In this document: piece after piece, positions 25,572-34,395 of the stretch
Layout: the number at the start of each line of letters is the position of its first letter
Position numbering within the stretch: position 1 is the stretch's first letter
DNA from: Shinella sp.
GTDB lineage: Bacteria; Pseudomonadota; Alphaproteobacteria; Rhizobiales; Rhizobiaceae
Direction of reading: 5' to 3'
Length of the DNA stretch: 64,000 nucleotides
Assembly (NCBI GenBank): GCA_003248775.1
Contig: QFQX01000007.1
Coordinates: forward strand, 62,001 to 126,000
Notes under the pieces: generated by a model
Databases searched by the model: none
Told to the model about the DNA's origin: nothing
Seen by the model: the letters and a program-made list of their open reading frames with translations, nothing else
Made by a program: the position numbers and the translations under genes

Positions 25572-25608
25572 ATGCAACGTAAAAGCCCACCAACCAGAGG
25601 ATGAACTC

Positions 25609-26562
25609 ATGAACAGCTTGAAACGCCGGACATTCACCGCCGCCCTCGCCGCCACCGCCTTCACCGGACTGTCGTTCGGCACGGCCTTCGCCCAGGACGC
25701 GCAGAAGACCTTCGCCCTCATCCAGATCAACCAGCAGGCCCTGTTCTTCAACCAGATGAACGAAGGCGCGCAGAAGGCCGCCGATGCCGCCGGCGCAAAG
25801 CTGGTGATCTTCAACGCCAATAACGATCCGGCCGCGCAGAACAGCGCCATCGAGACCTATATCCAGCAGAAGGTGGACGGCATCGCCGTCGTCGCCATCG
25901 ACGTCAACGGCATCATGCCGGCCGTACAGCAGGCCGACGCCGCCGGCATCCCGGTCGTCGCCATCGACGCCATCCTGCCGGAAGGCCCGCAGAAGGCGCA
26001 GATCGGCGTCGACAACGCCAAGGCCGGCGCCGACATGGGCGCTTTCTTCCTCGACTACGTCAAGGCCAACATGGACGGCAAGGTGAAGTACGGCGTGGTC
26101 GGCGCGCTGAACTCCTTCATCCAGAACGTTCGCCAGGAAGGCTTCGAAAAGACCGTGACCGGCGCTGAAGGCGTCTCCACGGCCGGCGTCGTCGATGGCC
26201 AGAACATTCAGGACAACGCGCTCGCGGCCGCCGAAAACCTGATCACCGGCAACCCGGACATGAACGCCGTCTACGCCACCGGCGAGCCGGCCCTGATGGG
26301 CGCCATCGCCGCTGTCGAAAGCCAGGGCAAGCAGAAGGACGTCAAGGTCTTCGGTTGGGACCTCACGGCCCAGGCGATCGCCGGCATCGACGCCGGTTAC
26401 GTCACCGCCGTCATCCAGCAGGATCCGTCCGCCATGGGCGCTGCGGCAGTCGACGCGCTGAAGACGCTTTCCGGCGGCGGCACGGTCGAGAAGACGATCT
26501 CGGTTCCGATCACGATCGTCACCAAGGACAACGTCGAACCCTACCGGGCGATCTTCAAATGA
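25609..26562 (+). CDS. Sugar ABC transporter substrate-binding protein
   Basis: Periplasmic binding protein of the ribose/galactose-type (peripla_BP_4) family, 317 residues. The signal peptide is MNSLKRRTFTAALAATAFTG, ending near GTAFAQ-D. The mature part has the family's FNQMNEGAQKAADAAGAKL and INGIM-like segments, with GDN/DPAAQNSAIETYIQQKVDG typical of RbsB/FrcB relatives. GAGG lies eight bases before ATG 25609. Stop overlaps the next start. It captures the unknown substrate of this cluster. Confidence 0.9.
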   Translation: MNSLKRRTFTAALAATAFTGLSFGTAFAQDAQKTFALIQINQQALFFNQMNEGAQKAADAAGAKLVIFNANNDPAAQNSAIETYIQQKVDGIAVVAIDVNGIMPAVQQADAAGIPVVAIDAILPEGPQKAQIGVDNAKAGADMGAFFLDYVKANMDGKVKYGVVGALNSFIQNVRQEGFEKTVTGAEGVSTAGVVDGQNIQDNALAAAENLITGNPDMNAVYATGEPALMGAIAAVESQGKQKDVKVFGWDLTAQAIAGIDAGYVTAVIQQDPSAMGAAAVDALKTLSGGGTVEKTISVPITIVTKDNVEPYRAIFK

Positions 26563-27371
26563 CAGGTGAAGGACAGCACCCAACCGCTGTCGCAGGGACC
26601 GGGGGAGACAATCTCCCCCGGGAACCCGGCGCAGACGGAGCGCTCAAGCCCCGCATCTCGCTTCGCGGCATCCGCAAGACCTTCGGTTCCCACCAGGCGC
26701 TGCGCGGCGTCGATCTCGACATCTATCCCGGCGAATGTCTCGGCCTCGTCGGCGACAACGCGGCCGGCAAGTCGACGCTGACCAAGATCATCTCCGGCAC
26801 CTATATCCCAGATGACGGCTCGATCACCCTCGAGGGCAAGGACGTCCGCTTCACCGGCCCCGCCGATGCCCGCGACCGCAATATCGAGATGGTGTTTCAG
26901 GACTTGAGCCTGTGCGACCATATCGACGTGGTCGGCAATCTCTTCCTCGGCCGCGAGCTGACCAAGGGTCCCTTTCTCGACCGTCCCCGGATGATGGAAG
27001 AGGCCCGCGCCATGCTGGACGCGCTGGAAATCCGCATTCCGCGTCTTGGCGCCCGCGTCGAGAAGCTTTCCGGCGGCCAGCGTCAGGCCATCGCCATTGC
27101 CCGCGCCGCCTCCTTCAATCCCAAGGTCCTGATCATGGACGAGCCGACATCGGCGCTCGCCGTGGCGGAAGTCGAGGCCGTTCTCGCCCTGATCAACCGA
27201 GTCAAGGCCAAGGGCGTCTCGGTCATCCTCATCACTCACCGCCTGCAGGATCTCTTCCGCGTCTGCGACCGCATCGCCGTCATGTATGAAGGCACCAAGG
27301 TTGCGGAACGCGACATCGGCAAGACCGATCTCCAGGATCTCGTGCAACTGATCGTCGGGGGGAGACATTGA
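26559..27371 (+). CDS. Sugar ABC transporter ATPase (FrcA-like)
   Basis: Single-nucleotide-binding-domain ATPase, 270 residues, about half the length of RbsA, as in FrcA-type systems. Walker A is GDNAAGKST, the signature LSGGQRQAIAIARAA and Walker B LIMDEPTSAL. The usual GxNGAGKS Gly is Ala here. The first ~30 residues are a poorly conserved leader. It is coupled to the binding-protein gene (ATGA overlap) and to the permease. Confidence 0.9.
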   Translation: MTGEGQHPTAVAGTGGDNLPREPGADGALKPRISLRGIRKTFGSHQALRGVDLDIYPGECLGLVGDNAAGKSTLTKIISGTYIPDDGSITLEGKDVRFTGPADARDRNIEMVFQDLSLCDHIDVVGNLFLGRELTKGPFLDRPRMMEEARAMLDALEIRIPRLGARVEKLSGGQRQAIAIARAASFNPKVLIMDEPTSALAVAEVEAVLALINRVKAKGVSVILITHRLQDLFRVCDRIAVMYEGTKVAERDIGKTDLQDLVQLIVGGRH

Positions 27372-28369
27372 GCGCCTATACCGAACGCGCGGCCGGCTCG
27401 CCCGTCGCCGATTTTCTCTCCGAACATGCGCAGGTGGTTTCCATCGCCGTGTTCTTCGCCGTCTGTTTCCTGTTCTTCTCGGCAAGCACGGACACCTTCC
27501 TGACCGCCGGCAACATCCTCAACGTCCTGCGGCAGGCAGCGCCGATCCTCGTCGTCGCCATCGCCATGACCTTCGTCATCATCACCGGCGGCATCGACCT
27601 GTCGGTCGGCTCGCAGGTGGCGCTGATCAATGCGGTCGCGGCGCTGGTTCTCGCCATGGGCTTTCCCTGGCCCGTGGTCGTCGTCGGCATGATCGTGTTC
27701 GGCGCGGCACTTGGCATGGCGCAGGGCTGGTTCGTCGCCTATCAGGGCATCCCGTCCTTCATCGTCACGCTTGCGGGCCTGTCGATCCTGCGCGGCTTCG
27801 CGCTCTATCTGACGCAGGGCTATTCCATTCCGATCAACAACGTGCCGGGTTTCTTCGCGCTGGGTCGCGGCGAAGTCTTCGGCTTTCCGGTACCGGCGCT
27901 GATCGCGGTCGGCGTGGCGCTCATCGGCTATGTGGTGATCGCATCGACCAAATACGGCCGGCAGGTCGTGGCGGTCGGCTCCAATCTCGAAGCGGCGCGT
28001 CGCGTCGGCATGCCGGCGAAGTGGATCCTGTCATCGGTCTACATGGTCTCGGGCATCGCCTGCGCGCTGGCCGGCCTGCTGATCGCGGCCCGTCTCGGCT
28101 CCGGCTCGTCCAATGCCGCCGTCGGCTTCGAACTGCAGGTGGTGGCGGCCGTTGTGCTCGGCGGCACCTCGCTGATGGGCGGACGCGGCAGCATTCTCGG
28201 CACCATACTCGGAACGCTGACCATCGCCGTGATCGGCAACGGCCTGATCCTCATGCATATCTCACCCTTCTTCACGCAGATCGTGACGGGCGCGATCATC
28301 CTGGTGGCGATCTGGCTCAACACCCGCATCTTCACCACCAATTTCCGCTTCGGCGGAAAGAAGAAGTGA
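27368..28369 (+). CDS. Sugar ABC transporter permease (RbsC-like)
   Basis: Membrane permease of 333 residues, about nine to ten helices, of the branched RbsC/FrcC family. Signature segments are ITGGIDLSVGSQVAL, FIVTLAGLSILRG and VVLGGTSLMGGRGSILGTILG. It begins with TTG 27368, overlapping the ATPase stop, behind a strong GGGGGGAG site. With the two preceding genes it makes a complete importer. Confidence 0.93.
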   Translation: MSAYTERAAGSPVADFLSEHAQVVSIAVFFAVCFLFFSASTDTFLTAGNILNVLRQAAPILVVAIAMTFVIITGGIDLSVGSQVALINAVAALVLAMGFPWPVVVVGMIVFGAALGMAQGWFVAYQGIPSFIVTLAGLSILRGFALYLTQGYSIPINNVPGFFALGRGEVFGFPVPALIAVGVALIGYVVIASTKYGRQVVAVGSNLEAARRVGMPAKWILSSVYMVSGIACALAGLLIAARLGSGSSNAAVGFELQVVAAVVLGGTSLMGGRGSILGTILGTLTIAVIGNGLILMHISPFFTQIVTGAIILVAIWLNTRIFTTNFRFGGKKK

Positions 28370-28376
28370 GGCGGCC

Positions 28377-29444
28377 GTGGCAAGCGAGCTTTCCGAAGCC
28401 CATGTGCGCTCGGGCAAGGTGATGACGGTGGCGGGGCCGATCCCGGCTTCCGAGCTGGGCGTCACCCTGATGCACGAGCATATCCTCAACGACTGCCGCT
28501 GCTGGTGGCATGCGCCGAAGACGCCGGAGCGGCAATATCTCGCCGAGGGCTTCGTCTGCATGGAAATCCTCGGCGAGCTTCGCCAGGATCCCTTCGTCAA
28601 CAAGCACAACATCACGCTTGACGACGAGCCGCTGGCAATCACGGAACTCAAGGATTTCGCCCGCGAGGGCGGCCATACCGTGGTCGAACCGACCTGCCAG
28701 GGCATCGGCCGCGACCCGGCGGCACTCAGGCGCATCTCGAAAGCCTCCGGGCTCAACATCGTCATGGGGGCGGGCTATTACCTCGGCTCCTCCCATCCGG
28801 CCAAGGTGGCCGGGATGACGATCGACCAGATCGCCGACGAAATCGTCCACGAGGCGAATGTCGGCGTCGACGGCACCGATGTCAAAATCGGCCTCATCGG
28901 CGAGATCGGGGTTTCCTCCGATTTCACGGCCGAGGAGGAAAAGTCGCTCAGGGCCGCGGCAAGGGCGCAAGTCCGCACCGGCCTGCCACTGATGGTGCAC
29001 CTGCCGGGCTGGTTCCGGCTCGGCCACAAGGTGCTCGACATCGCAGAAGCCGAAGGGGCGGATCTCCGCCACACCGTGCTTTGCCACATGAACCCCTCGC
29101 ATGAGGATCTCGCCTACCAGAGCGAGCTTGCCGCACGCGGGGCCTTCATCGAATACGACATGATCGGCATGGATTTCTTCTATGCCGACCAGCAGGTGCA
29201 GTGCCCGAGCGACGAGGAGGCCGCCCGCGCCATCGTCAAGCTTGTCGAACGGGGCCATATCGACCGCATCCTTTTGTCTCACGACGTCTTCCTGAAGATG
29301 ATGCTGACGCGCTATGGGGGTAACGGCTATGCCTACATCCTCAGGCATTTCCTGCCGCGGCTGAAGCGGCACGGACTGGACGACGCGCAACTCGACATCC
29401 TCATGCGGGACAATCCGAGATCGGTGTTTGCGGCGAAAGCCTGA
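28377..29444 (+). CDS. Phosphotriesterase-family hydrolase
   Basis: Amidohydrolase-superfamily protein of 355 residues, PTE/lactonase type, cytoplasmic. Metal ligands visible are His33 and His35 (MHEH), Glu in IGEIGVSSDF at the position of the bridging residue, His in MVHLPGW, His in LCHMNPSH and Asp in LLSHDVF. Relatives act as lactonases or phosphotriesterase-like hydrolases. GTG 28377 is preceded by gaagtgagg and lies eight bases after the permease stop. In this context a lactone or phosphodiester derived from the imported compound is the likely substrate. Confidence 0.86.
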   Translation: MASELSEAHVRSGKVMTVAGPIPASELGVTLMHEHILNDCRCWWHAPKTPERQYLAEGFVCMEILGELRQDPFVNKHNITLDDEPLAITELKDFAREGGHTVVEPTCQGIGRDPAALRRISKASGLNIVMGAGYYLGSSHPAKVAGMTIDQIADEIVHEANVGVDGTDVKIGLIGEIGVSSDFTAEEEKSLRAAARAQVRTGLPLMVHLPGWFRLGHKVLDIAEAEGADLRHTVLCHMNPSHEDLAYQSELAARGAFIEYDMIGMDFFYADQQVQCPSDEEAARAIVKLVERGHIDRILLSHDVFLKMMLTRYGGNGYAYILRHFLPRLKRHGLDDAQLDILMRDNPRSVFAAKA

Positions 29445-29476
29445 CACCGCCAAACGAATTCAGAAACGGAAAGAAC

Positions 29477-30247
29477 ATGACCAAGAAAGTCCTTCTCGTC
29501 GGCGAAAGCTGGATCAGCTCCGCCACCCATTACAAAGGCTTCGACCAGTTCGGCAGCGTGACCTTCCACCTCGGCGCGGAACCGCTGGTCAAGGCGCTGG
29601 AAGGCAGCGAATTCGAGCTGACCTACATGACCGCCCATGACGCGGTGGAGAAGTTCCCCTTCGAGATGGAAGGCCTCGACGCCTACGACACCATCATCCT
29701 CTCGGATATCGGCGCCAACTCGCTGCTCCTGCCGCCCGCCGTCTGGCTGCATTCGAAGACCGTTCCGAACCGCCTCAAGCTCATCAAGGCATGGGTGGAA
29801 AAGGGCGGCAGCCTGCTGATGGTCGGCGGTTACTTCTCCTTCCAGGGCATCGACGGCAAGGCCCGCTGGCGCCGCACGCCGGTCGAGGACGTGCTGCCCG
29901 TCACCTGCCTGCCCTATGACGACCGCGTCGAAATTCCGGAAGGCACCGCACCGGTCATCATCAAGGCCGACCACCCGACGGTCGCCGGGATGTCAGGCGA
30001 ATGGCCGCTGCTGCTCGGCGTCAACGAGGTCGAGGTGCGCGAGCGCGCCGACGTCGAAGTCGTCGCCCGTCTGCCGGAAGACCAGGGCGGCCATCCGCTG
30101 CTCGTCACCGGCACCTTCGGCAAGGGCCGCTCCGCAGTCTGGACTTCGGATATCGGCCCGCACTGGCTCTCGCCCGCATTCTGCGAGTGGGAAGGCTATG
30201 GCCGCCTCTGGAAGAACATCCTCGGCTGGCTGAACGAAAAGAAGTAA
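29477..30247 (+). CDS. Glutamine-amidotransferase-like protein, no Cys
   Basis: Protein of 256 residues with the class-I GATase/ThuA-like fold (putative cytoplasmic GATase-like family). It starts with KKVLLVGESWISSATHYKGF and has a nucleophile-elbow-like LLMVGGYFSFQG, but with no Cys at the elbow, so classical glutaminase chemistry is unlikely. A C-terminal strand pair reads GKGRSAVWTSDIGPHW. Family members often lie in sugar-catabolic operons, yet their reaction is not known. Ribosome site agaaacggaaag precedes ATG 29477. Confidence 0.78.
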   Translation: MTKKVLLVGESWISSATHYKGFDQFGSVTFHLGAEPLVKALEGSEFELTYMTAHDAVEKFPFEMEGLDAYDTIILSDIGANSLLLPPAVWLHSKTVPNRLKLIKAWVEKGGSLLMVGGYFSFQGIDGKARWRRTPVEDVLPVTCLPYDDRVEIPEGTAPVIIKADHPTVAGMSGEWPLLLGVNEVEVRERADVEVVARLPEDQGGHPLLVTGTFGKGRSAVWTSDIGPHWLSPAFCEWEGYGRLWKNILGWLNEKK

Positions 30248-30257
30248 CCCGCGTCCT

Positions 30258-30391
30258 TGCCCCTCATCCGCCTGCCGGCACCTTCTCCCCGTAAACGGGG
30301 AGAAGGGAGCAGGTCGCAACGCCTCCGATCCCCCTCGCCCCGCTTGCGGGGAGAGGGTGCGCCGAGCGAAGCGGAGGCGGGGTGAGGGGCA
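30258..30391. repeat. RIME-like rhizobial intergenic repeat pair
   Basis: CCCCTCATCCGCCTGCCGGC leads into a perfect hairpin, CCTTCTCCCCGT (30281-30292) with ACGGGGAGAAGG (30295-30306). A second palindromic unit follows, CCCTCGCCCCGC...GCGGGGAGAGGG, and the block ends GCGGGGTGAGGGGC, inverse to its start. This is the common Rhizobium-type intergenic mosaic element, here between convergent genes where it could act as a two-way terminator. Confidence 0.75.
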
Positions 30392-30395
30392 GTTA

Positions 30396-31295
30396 TTAAA
30401 CCGCCAGTATCTTCGCGAGTTCTTCCGATGTCGGGAAGGCGAGGCGAGTGCCGCGACGGCTAACGGTGAGGGCTGAGGCTGCCGCGGCATGGCCGATGGC
30501 GCGGGCATCGGGTTCGACGCCGCGCAGTGCGGCGGAAGCGAGCGCGACGGCCATGAAGGTGTCCCCCGCTCCGGTGGTGTCGATCGCCTTTGCGGCGACC
30601 GCGGGAATTGCGGCGACGGCCTTGTCGTGGCTCGCCAGCAGCGCGCCGTCGGCACCGAGGGTGAGAACCACATGCCGGACACCCGCCTCGATCAGGCGGG
30701 TTGCGGCGGAGGCATCCGACGAACCGGCAAGGCTTTCGGCCTCGCCACGGTTCAGGAAGGCGATGTCGACGAAGGGCCAGAAGCCGGCGAAATAGGGCCT
30801 GAGAGGCGAGGGGTTGAAGGCGGTGACAAGGCCGCGTCCCCTGGCTTCCCGGAGAATGTCGCGGGTGGCGACCTCGCCGAGATTGCCCTGCAGCACGACA
30901 AGGTCGCCCTTGGCTGCTGCGTCGAGCGCCGGCAGGGCATCGGCAAGCGTCAGCGAGCCGGCGGATTCGGTGGTGGTGACGATGGCGTTTTCGCCATCGG
31001 GCGTGGTGAAGATGATGGAGAAATCGCTGGAGCGGCCGGCAAGTGCGACGAGATGCGCATCGACGGGCTCTTCGGCAAGCTGATCGCGAATGGTCCGGGC
31101 GCGGAAATCCTCGCCCACGGCCGCAACCAGCGTGGTGGCAAGGCCGGTACGGCTCATCACCACCGCCTGGTTGGCACCCTTGCCGCCGAGGTCGCGCGTT
31201 TCCTCGCGGCCGAGGATGGAGGCTCCGGCCTCAGGCATGGACGATACGGAGATGGTTTCGTCTACGGCGACGTTACCGATGACATAGGCTCGCAT
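30396..31295 (-). CDS. PfkB-family sugar/nucleoside kinase (ribokinase-like)
   Basis: ATP-dependent kinase of 299 residues. The N-terminal GGKGANQAV motif and the C-terminal DTTGAGDTFMAVAL motif, with its catalytic Asp, define the PfkB family. The substrate-side motif ETRDLGGKGANQ is ribokinase-like. It is divergent from the BtpA gene across only 42 bp, so the two probably share control. In the cluster it could phosphorylate the sugar part of the imported compound. Confidence 0.87.
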   Translation of the reverse strand: MRAYVIGNVAVDETISVSSMPEAGASILGREETRDLGGKGANQAVVMSRTGLATTLVAAVGEDFRARTIRDQLAEEPVDAHLVALAGRSSDFSIIFTTPDGENAIVTTTESAGSLTLADALPALDAAAKGDLVVLQGNLGEVATRDILREARGRGLVTAFNPSPLRPYFAGFWPFVDIAFLNRGEAESLAGSSDASAATRLIEAGVRHVVLTLGADGALLASHDKAVAAIPAVAAKAIDTTGAGDTFMAVALASAALRGVEPDARAIGHAAAASALTVSRRGTRLAFPTSEELAKILAV

Positions 31296-31337
31296 GGCGG
31301 GACTTCTCGACCGAGAGAGATTTAAAAAGGGACGGAA

Positions 31338-32180
31338 ATGCAACAGATATCCGACAACATTTCGAGCGCCATAAGGGAAATTTTCGGCACAGGCAAGGCG
31401 CTGATCGGCATGATCCATTGCCCGCCCTTTCCCGGCGCTCCGCGCTATCGCGGCGCGGCGATGGACACGATCTACGATACCTGCATGCGCGATGCCGAGG
31501 CGCTGGTCGAAGGCGGCATGCACGGCCTGATGGTCGAAAACCACGGCGACATTCCCTTCTCCAAGCCGGAGGATATCGGCCCCGAGACCGCGGCCTTCAT
31601 GTCGGTGGTGACGGACCGCATCGCGCGCGCCACCGGCGTTCCGCTCGGCGTCAACGTGCTGGCCAATGCGCCGATCCCGGCATTCGCCATCGCCATGGCC
31701 GGCGGTGCGAAGTTCATCCGCGTCAACCAGTGGGCCAACGCCTATGTCGCCAATGAAGGCTTCATGGAAGGCCGCGCCGCGGAAGCCATGCGCTACCGCT
31801 CTGCGCTGCGCGCCGAGCACATCAAGGTCTTCGCCGACAGCCATGTGAAGCATGGCGCGCATGCGATCACCGCCGACCGCACCATCGGCGAACTGACCCG
31901 CGATCTCGCCTTCTTCGACGCCGACGCGGTGATCGCCACCGGCCAGCGCACCGGCAATTCGGCCACCATCGAGGAGATCGAGGAAATCGGCCAGGCGACC
32001 CACCTGCCGCTGCTGGTCGGCTCCGGCGTCACCAACGACAACGTCGTGGAAATCCTCAAGCGCACCAGCGGCGTCATCGTCGCCTCGTCGCTGAAGGTCG
32101 ATGGCGTGTGGTGGAACCCGGTGGAACCGGCCCGCGTCAAGGCCTTCGTCGAGGCCGCCCGCCCGGCTCTGGAGGCCTGA
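31338..32180 (+). CDS. BtpA/SgcQ family protein
   Basis: TIM-barrel protein of 280 residues of the BtpA/SgcQ family. Characteristic segments are LIGMIHCPPFPGAPRY at the start, MVENHGDIPF, GVNVLANAP, and the C-terminal LLVGSGVTNDNVVEIL with GVIVASSLKVDG, a phosphate-binding-like end. The family is named for a photosystem-I accessory protein, but bacterial members sit in sugar operons (sgc) and their reaction is not known. Coupled with the kinase, PTE and TenA genes it is probably an aldolase- or isomerase-like step. Confidence 0.82.
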   Translation: MQQISDNISSAIREIFGTGKALIGMIHCPPFPGAPRYRGAAMDTIYDTCMRDAEALVEGGMHGLMVENHGDIPFSKPEDIGPETAAFMSVVTDRIARATGVPLGVNVLANAPIPAFAIAMAGGAKFIRVNQWANAYVANEGFMEGRAAEAMRYRSALRAEHIKVFADSHVKHGAHAITADRTIGELTRDLAFFDADAVIATGQRTGNSATIEEIEEIGQATHLPLLVGSGVTNDNVVEILKRTSGVIVASSLKVDGVWWNPVEPARVKAFVEAARPALEA

Positions 32181-32181
32181 C

Positions 32182-32826
32182 ATGACCGAGACGCTTTCCG
32201 GGCAGATCCTGCGCGAGAACCAGCCGGTTTTCGAGGCCATGGTGCATCACCGCTTCGTTAAGGACATCAAGGCCGACCGGCTGCCCAGGGCGGTGTTCGA
32301 ACGCTACCTCGTCTTCGAGGGCGATTTCGTCGATGCCGCCATCTCGATCTTCGCCTTCGCCGCCGCGAAAGCCGACACCATCGCCCGCAAGCGCTGGCTG
32401 ATCGGCGTGCTCGATGCGCTGGCCAACCAGCAGATCGCCTATTTCGAGAAGACTTTCGCGGAACGTGGCATAGATCCCTCCACCTTCGACACCGCCATTC
32501 CCGAAGTCGCCGCCTTCCGTGACGGCATGGTGGCGATTGCCCGCGACGGCGGCTATCTCGACACGGTCGCGGCGATGTTTGCGGCGGAGTGGATGTACTG
32601 GACATGGTCGAAGGAGGCCGCCGCCACCAAGATCAGCGATCCGCTGCTGAAGGAATGGGTCGATCTCCATGCACACGAGGATTTCGCCGCCCAGGCGCTG
32701 TGGCTGAAGGCCGAACTCGACGAGGCCGGCAAGGACATGCCGGCGGAAGAGCGCGCACGGCTCAGCACCATCTTCGGCAAGGCGCAGGCGCTCGAAATCA
32801 CCTTCCACGACGCCCCTTATCTCTGA
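32182..32826 (+). CDS. tenA: TenA-family protein, Cys-less type
   Basis: All-helical TenA/PQQC-fold protein of 214 residues. TenA hydrolyses amino-pyrimidine breakdown products of thiamine. The region around FAAEWMYWTWSKEA and DLHAHEDFAAQ is well conserved, but the catalytic Cys of the TenA_C group is missing and an acidic residue stands in the motif, as in the TenA_E group, which acts on N-formylated or related amino-pyrimidines. It begins one base after the BtpA stop, with ggaggcct as ribosome site. Substrate here need not be a thiamine product. Confidence 0.82.
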   Translation: MTETLSGQILRENQPVFEAMVHHRFVKDIKADRLPRAVFERYLVFEGDFVDAAISIFAFAAAKADTIARKRWLIGVLDALANQQIAYFEKTFAERGIDPSTFDTAIPEVAAFRDGMVAIARDGGYLDTVAAMFAAEWMYWTWSKEAAATKISDPLLKEWVDLHAHEDFAAQALWLKAELDEAGKDMPAEERARLSTIFGKAQALEITFHDAPYL

Positions 32827-32837
32827 AGGCAGTTACC

Positions 32838-34103
32838 ATGACCATGTTCGCCATCGATGGAAACCGCCTGAACCGCCGCCTTGCGGAATTCGCCGAGATC
32901 GGCGCGCTGCCCAAGGGCGGTGTCAACCGGCAGGCGCTGACCGAAGGCGACCGGCGGGCTCGGCGAATGCTGGCGGGCCTCGCGCTCGCTCGCGGCTTCC
33001 GGGTCTTTCAGGACCCCATGGCGAACCTCTTCATCCGCCGTCCCGGCCGCGACGAGACGCTGGCCCCGCTGATGATCGGCAGCCATCTCGACAGCCAGCC
33101 GGCGGGCGGACGTTACGACGGCGCGCTCGGCACGCTCTCGGCCTTCGAGGTGCTGGAAAGCCTCGAGGACGCCGGCACCGAAACGGACCGGCCGGTGGAA
33201 GTGGTGGCATGGACCAATGAGGAAGGCTGCCGCTTCGCGCCGGGCTGCATGGGCTCAATGGCCTTTGCCGCAGGCGCGATACCGCAGGATTGGGCGGAGA
33301 AGCAGGCGACCGACGGCGCATCGTTTACGGAAGAGCTTGCCGCAACGATCGAAAGCCTTCCCGAAGCGGACATGCGGCCTCTCGGCTTTCCGGTCCATTC
33401 CTATATCGAGATCCATATCGAGCAGGGTCCGTCGCTGGAGGCGGAAAACATTCCTATCGGCGTCGTCACCGGCATCCAGGGCACCCGCTGGCTGGAGGTC
33501 ACGGTGACTGGCCAGACGGCGCATGCCGGAACGACGGGCCTTTCATACCGCCGCGACCCGATGCGGGCGCTTTCGGCAGCACTTTCCGGCCTCTACGACA
33601 CGATCATGCCGGAAGACGAGAATGCCCGCTTCACCGTGGGCAGCCTCAGGCTTTCGCCGGGTTCGGTGAACGCCATTCCCGAAGATGTCAGGTGCACGGT
33701 CGATATCCGCCATCCCGAGCCGGCAAGCCTCGATGCGCTGGAAGCGAAGATTGCCGCCGCCTTTTCGAAGGAGGCGGGCAGGCAGGGCTGCACCGCCGCG
33801 ATCCGGCGGCTGTTCGACATGGCCCCTTGCGTGTTCGATGCCGGCCTGCAGGACAGAATAGAGGAAGCCGCCTCCAGCCTGCAGATGCCGAGCAGGCGCA
33901 TGCTGTCGGGCGCGTTCCACGACGCTCTCTTCGCCAACCGCGTCGCGCCCGCCGCGATGATCTTCGTGCCCTGCCGCGATGGCCTGAGCCATAACGAAGC
34001 GGAATTCGTGGAACCGGCTGACGCCATCGCCGGCTGCCGGGTGATGATGCAGGTCGTGCGGATGCTCACGGCATCGGGAAGCGACACTTCGGCTGGCGTC
34101 TGA
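32838..34103 (+). CDS. M20 Zn-dependent hydrolase (carbamoylase/allantoate type)
   Basis: Two-metal peptidase-fold amidohydrolase, 421 residues, of the N-carbamoyl-L-amino-acid hydrolase/allantoate amidohydrolase/beta-ureidopropionase group. Ligand motifs are GSHLDSQPAGGRYDGALG, WTNEEGCRF, and the C-terminal DGLSHNEAEF. The dimerisation-domain motif TGIQGTRWLEVTVTGQTAHA is intact. It lies 11 bases after tenA in the same operon. It would release ammonium and CO2 from a carbamoyl or ureido intermediate, linking this cluster to the window's nitrogen-scavenging theme. Confidence 0.9.
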   Translation: MTMFAIDGNRLNRRLAEFAEIGALPKGGVNRQALTEGDRRARRMLAGLALARGFRVFQDPMANLFIRRPGRDETLAPLMIGSHLDSQPAGGRYDGALGTLSAFEVLESLEDAGTETDRPVEVVAWTNEEGCRFAPGCMGSMAFAAGAIPQDWAEKQATDGASFTEELAATIESLPEADMRPLGFPVHSYIEIHIEQGPSLEAENIPIGVVTGIQGTRWLEVTVTGQTAHAGTTGLSYRRDPMRALSAALSGLYDTIMPEDENARFTVGSLRLSPGSVNAIPEDVRCTVDIRHPEPASLDALEAKIAAAFSKEAGRQGCTAAIRRLFDMAPCVFDAGLQDRIEEAASSLQMPSRRMLSGAFHDALFANRVAPAAMIFVPCRDGLSHNEAEFVEPADAIAGCRVMMQVVRMLTASGSDTSAGV

Positions 34104-34395
34104 AAACATATCCGGCCCTATCTGCCGACCCCAATCTGTGGAGCCCAATCTGTCGGCGTCTGTTTCGCTGTCGCCAGCAGCCGTGTCCGCATCGAGTCAT
34201 TCCGGCAAAACTGGAGCCCGGTTTTACGGACCGAATTGCTCTGGCAGGAGCGACGGTCGCAATGTCCACTTCACCATCGGGCATGGTCATCAGGGCTTGA
34301 TCCTCGGCGCGACGACCGGCAAGTTGCGCTTCCGCAGATGACGCGGGGCAAGTCCCGCCCATCGGCCACAGGAAAGCCGCAGGAGATCCCCCAAT
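34104..34395 (+). other. Intergenic region, no gene supported
   Basis: About 290 bases between the carbamoylase-type gene and the dehydrogenase. Short frames in it have no family resemblance or ribosome site. GGAGATC just before 34396 serves the next gene. No clear hairpin or operator was seen. Confidence 0.4.

Noticed and set aside
34138..34341. Open frame of 67 codons between the M20 hydrolase and the dehydrogenase
   Set aside because: No ribosome site, family motif or compatible codon pattern; treated as non-coding.
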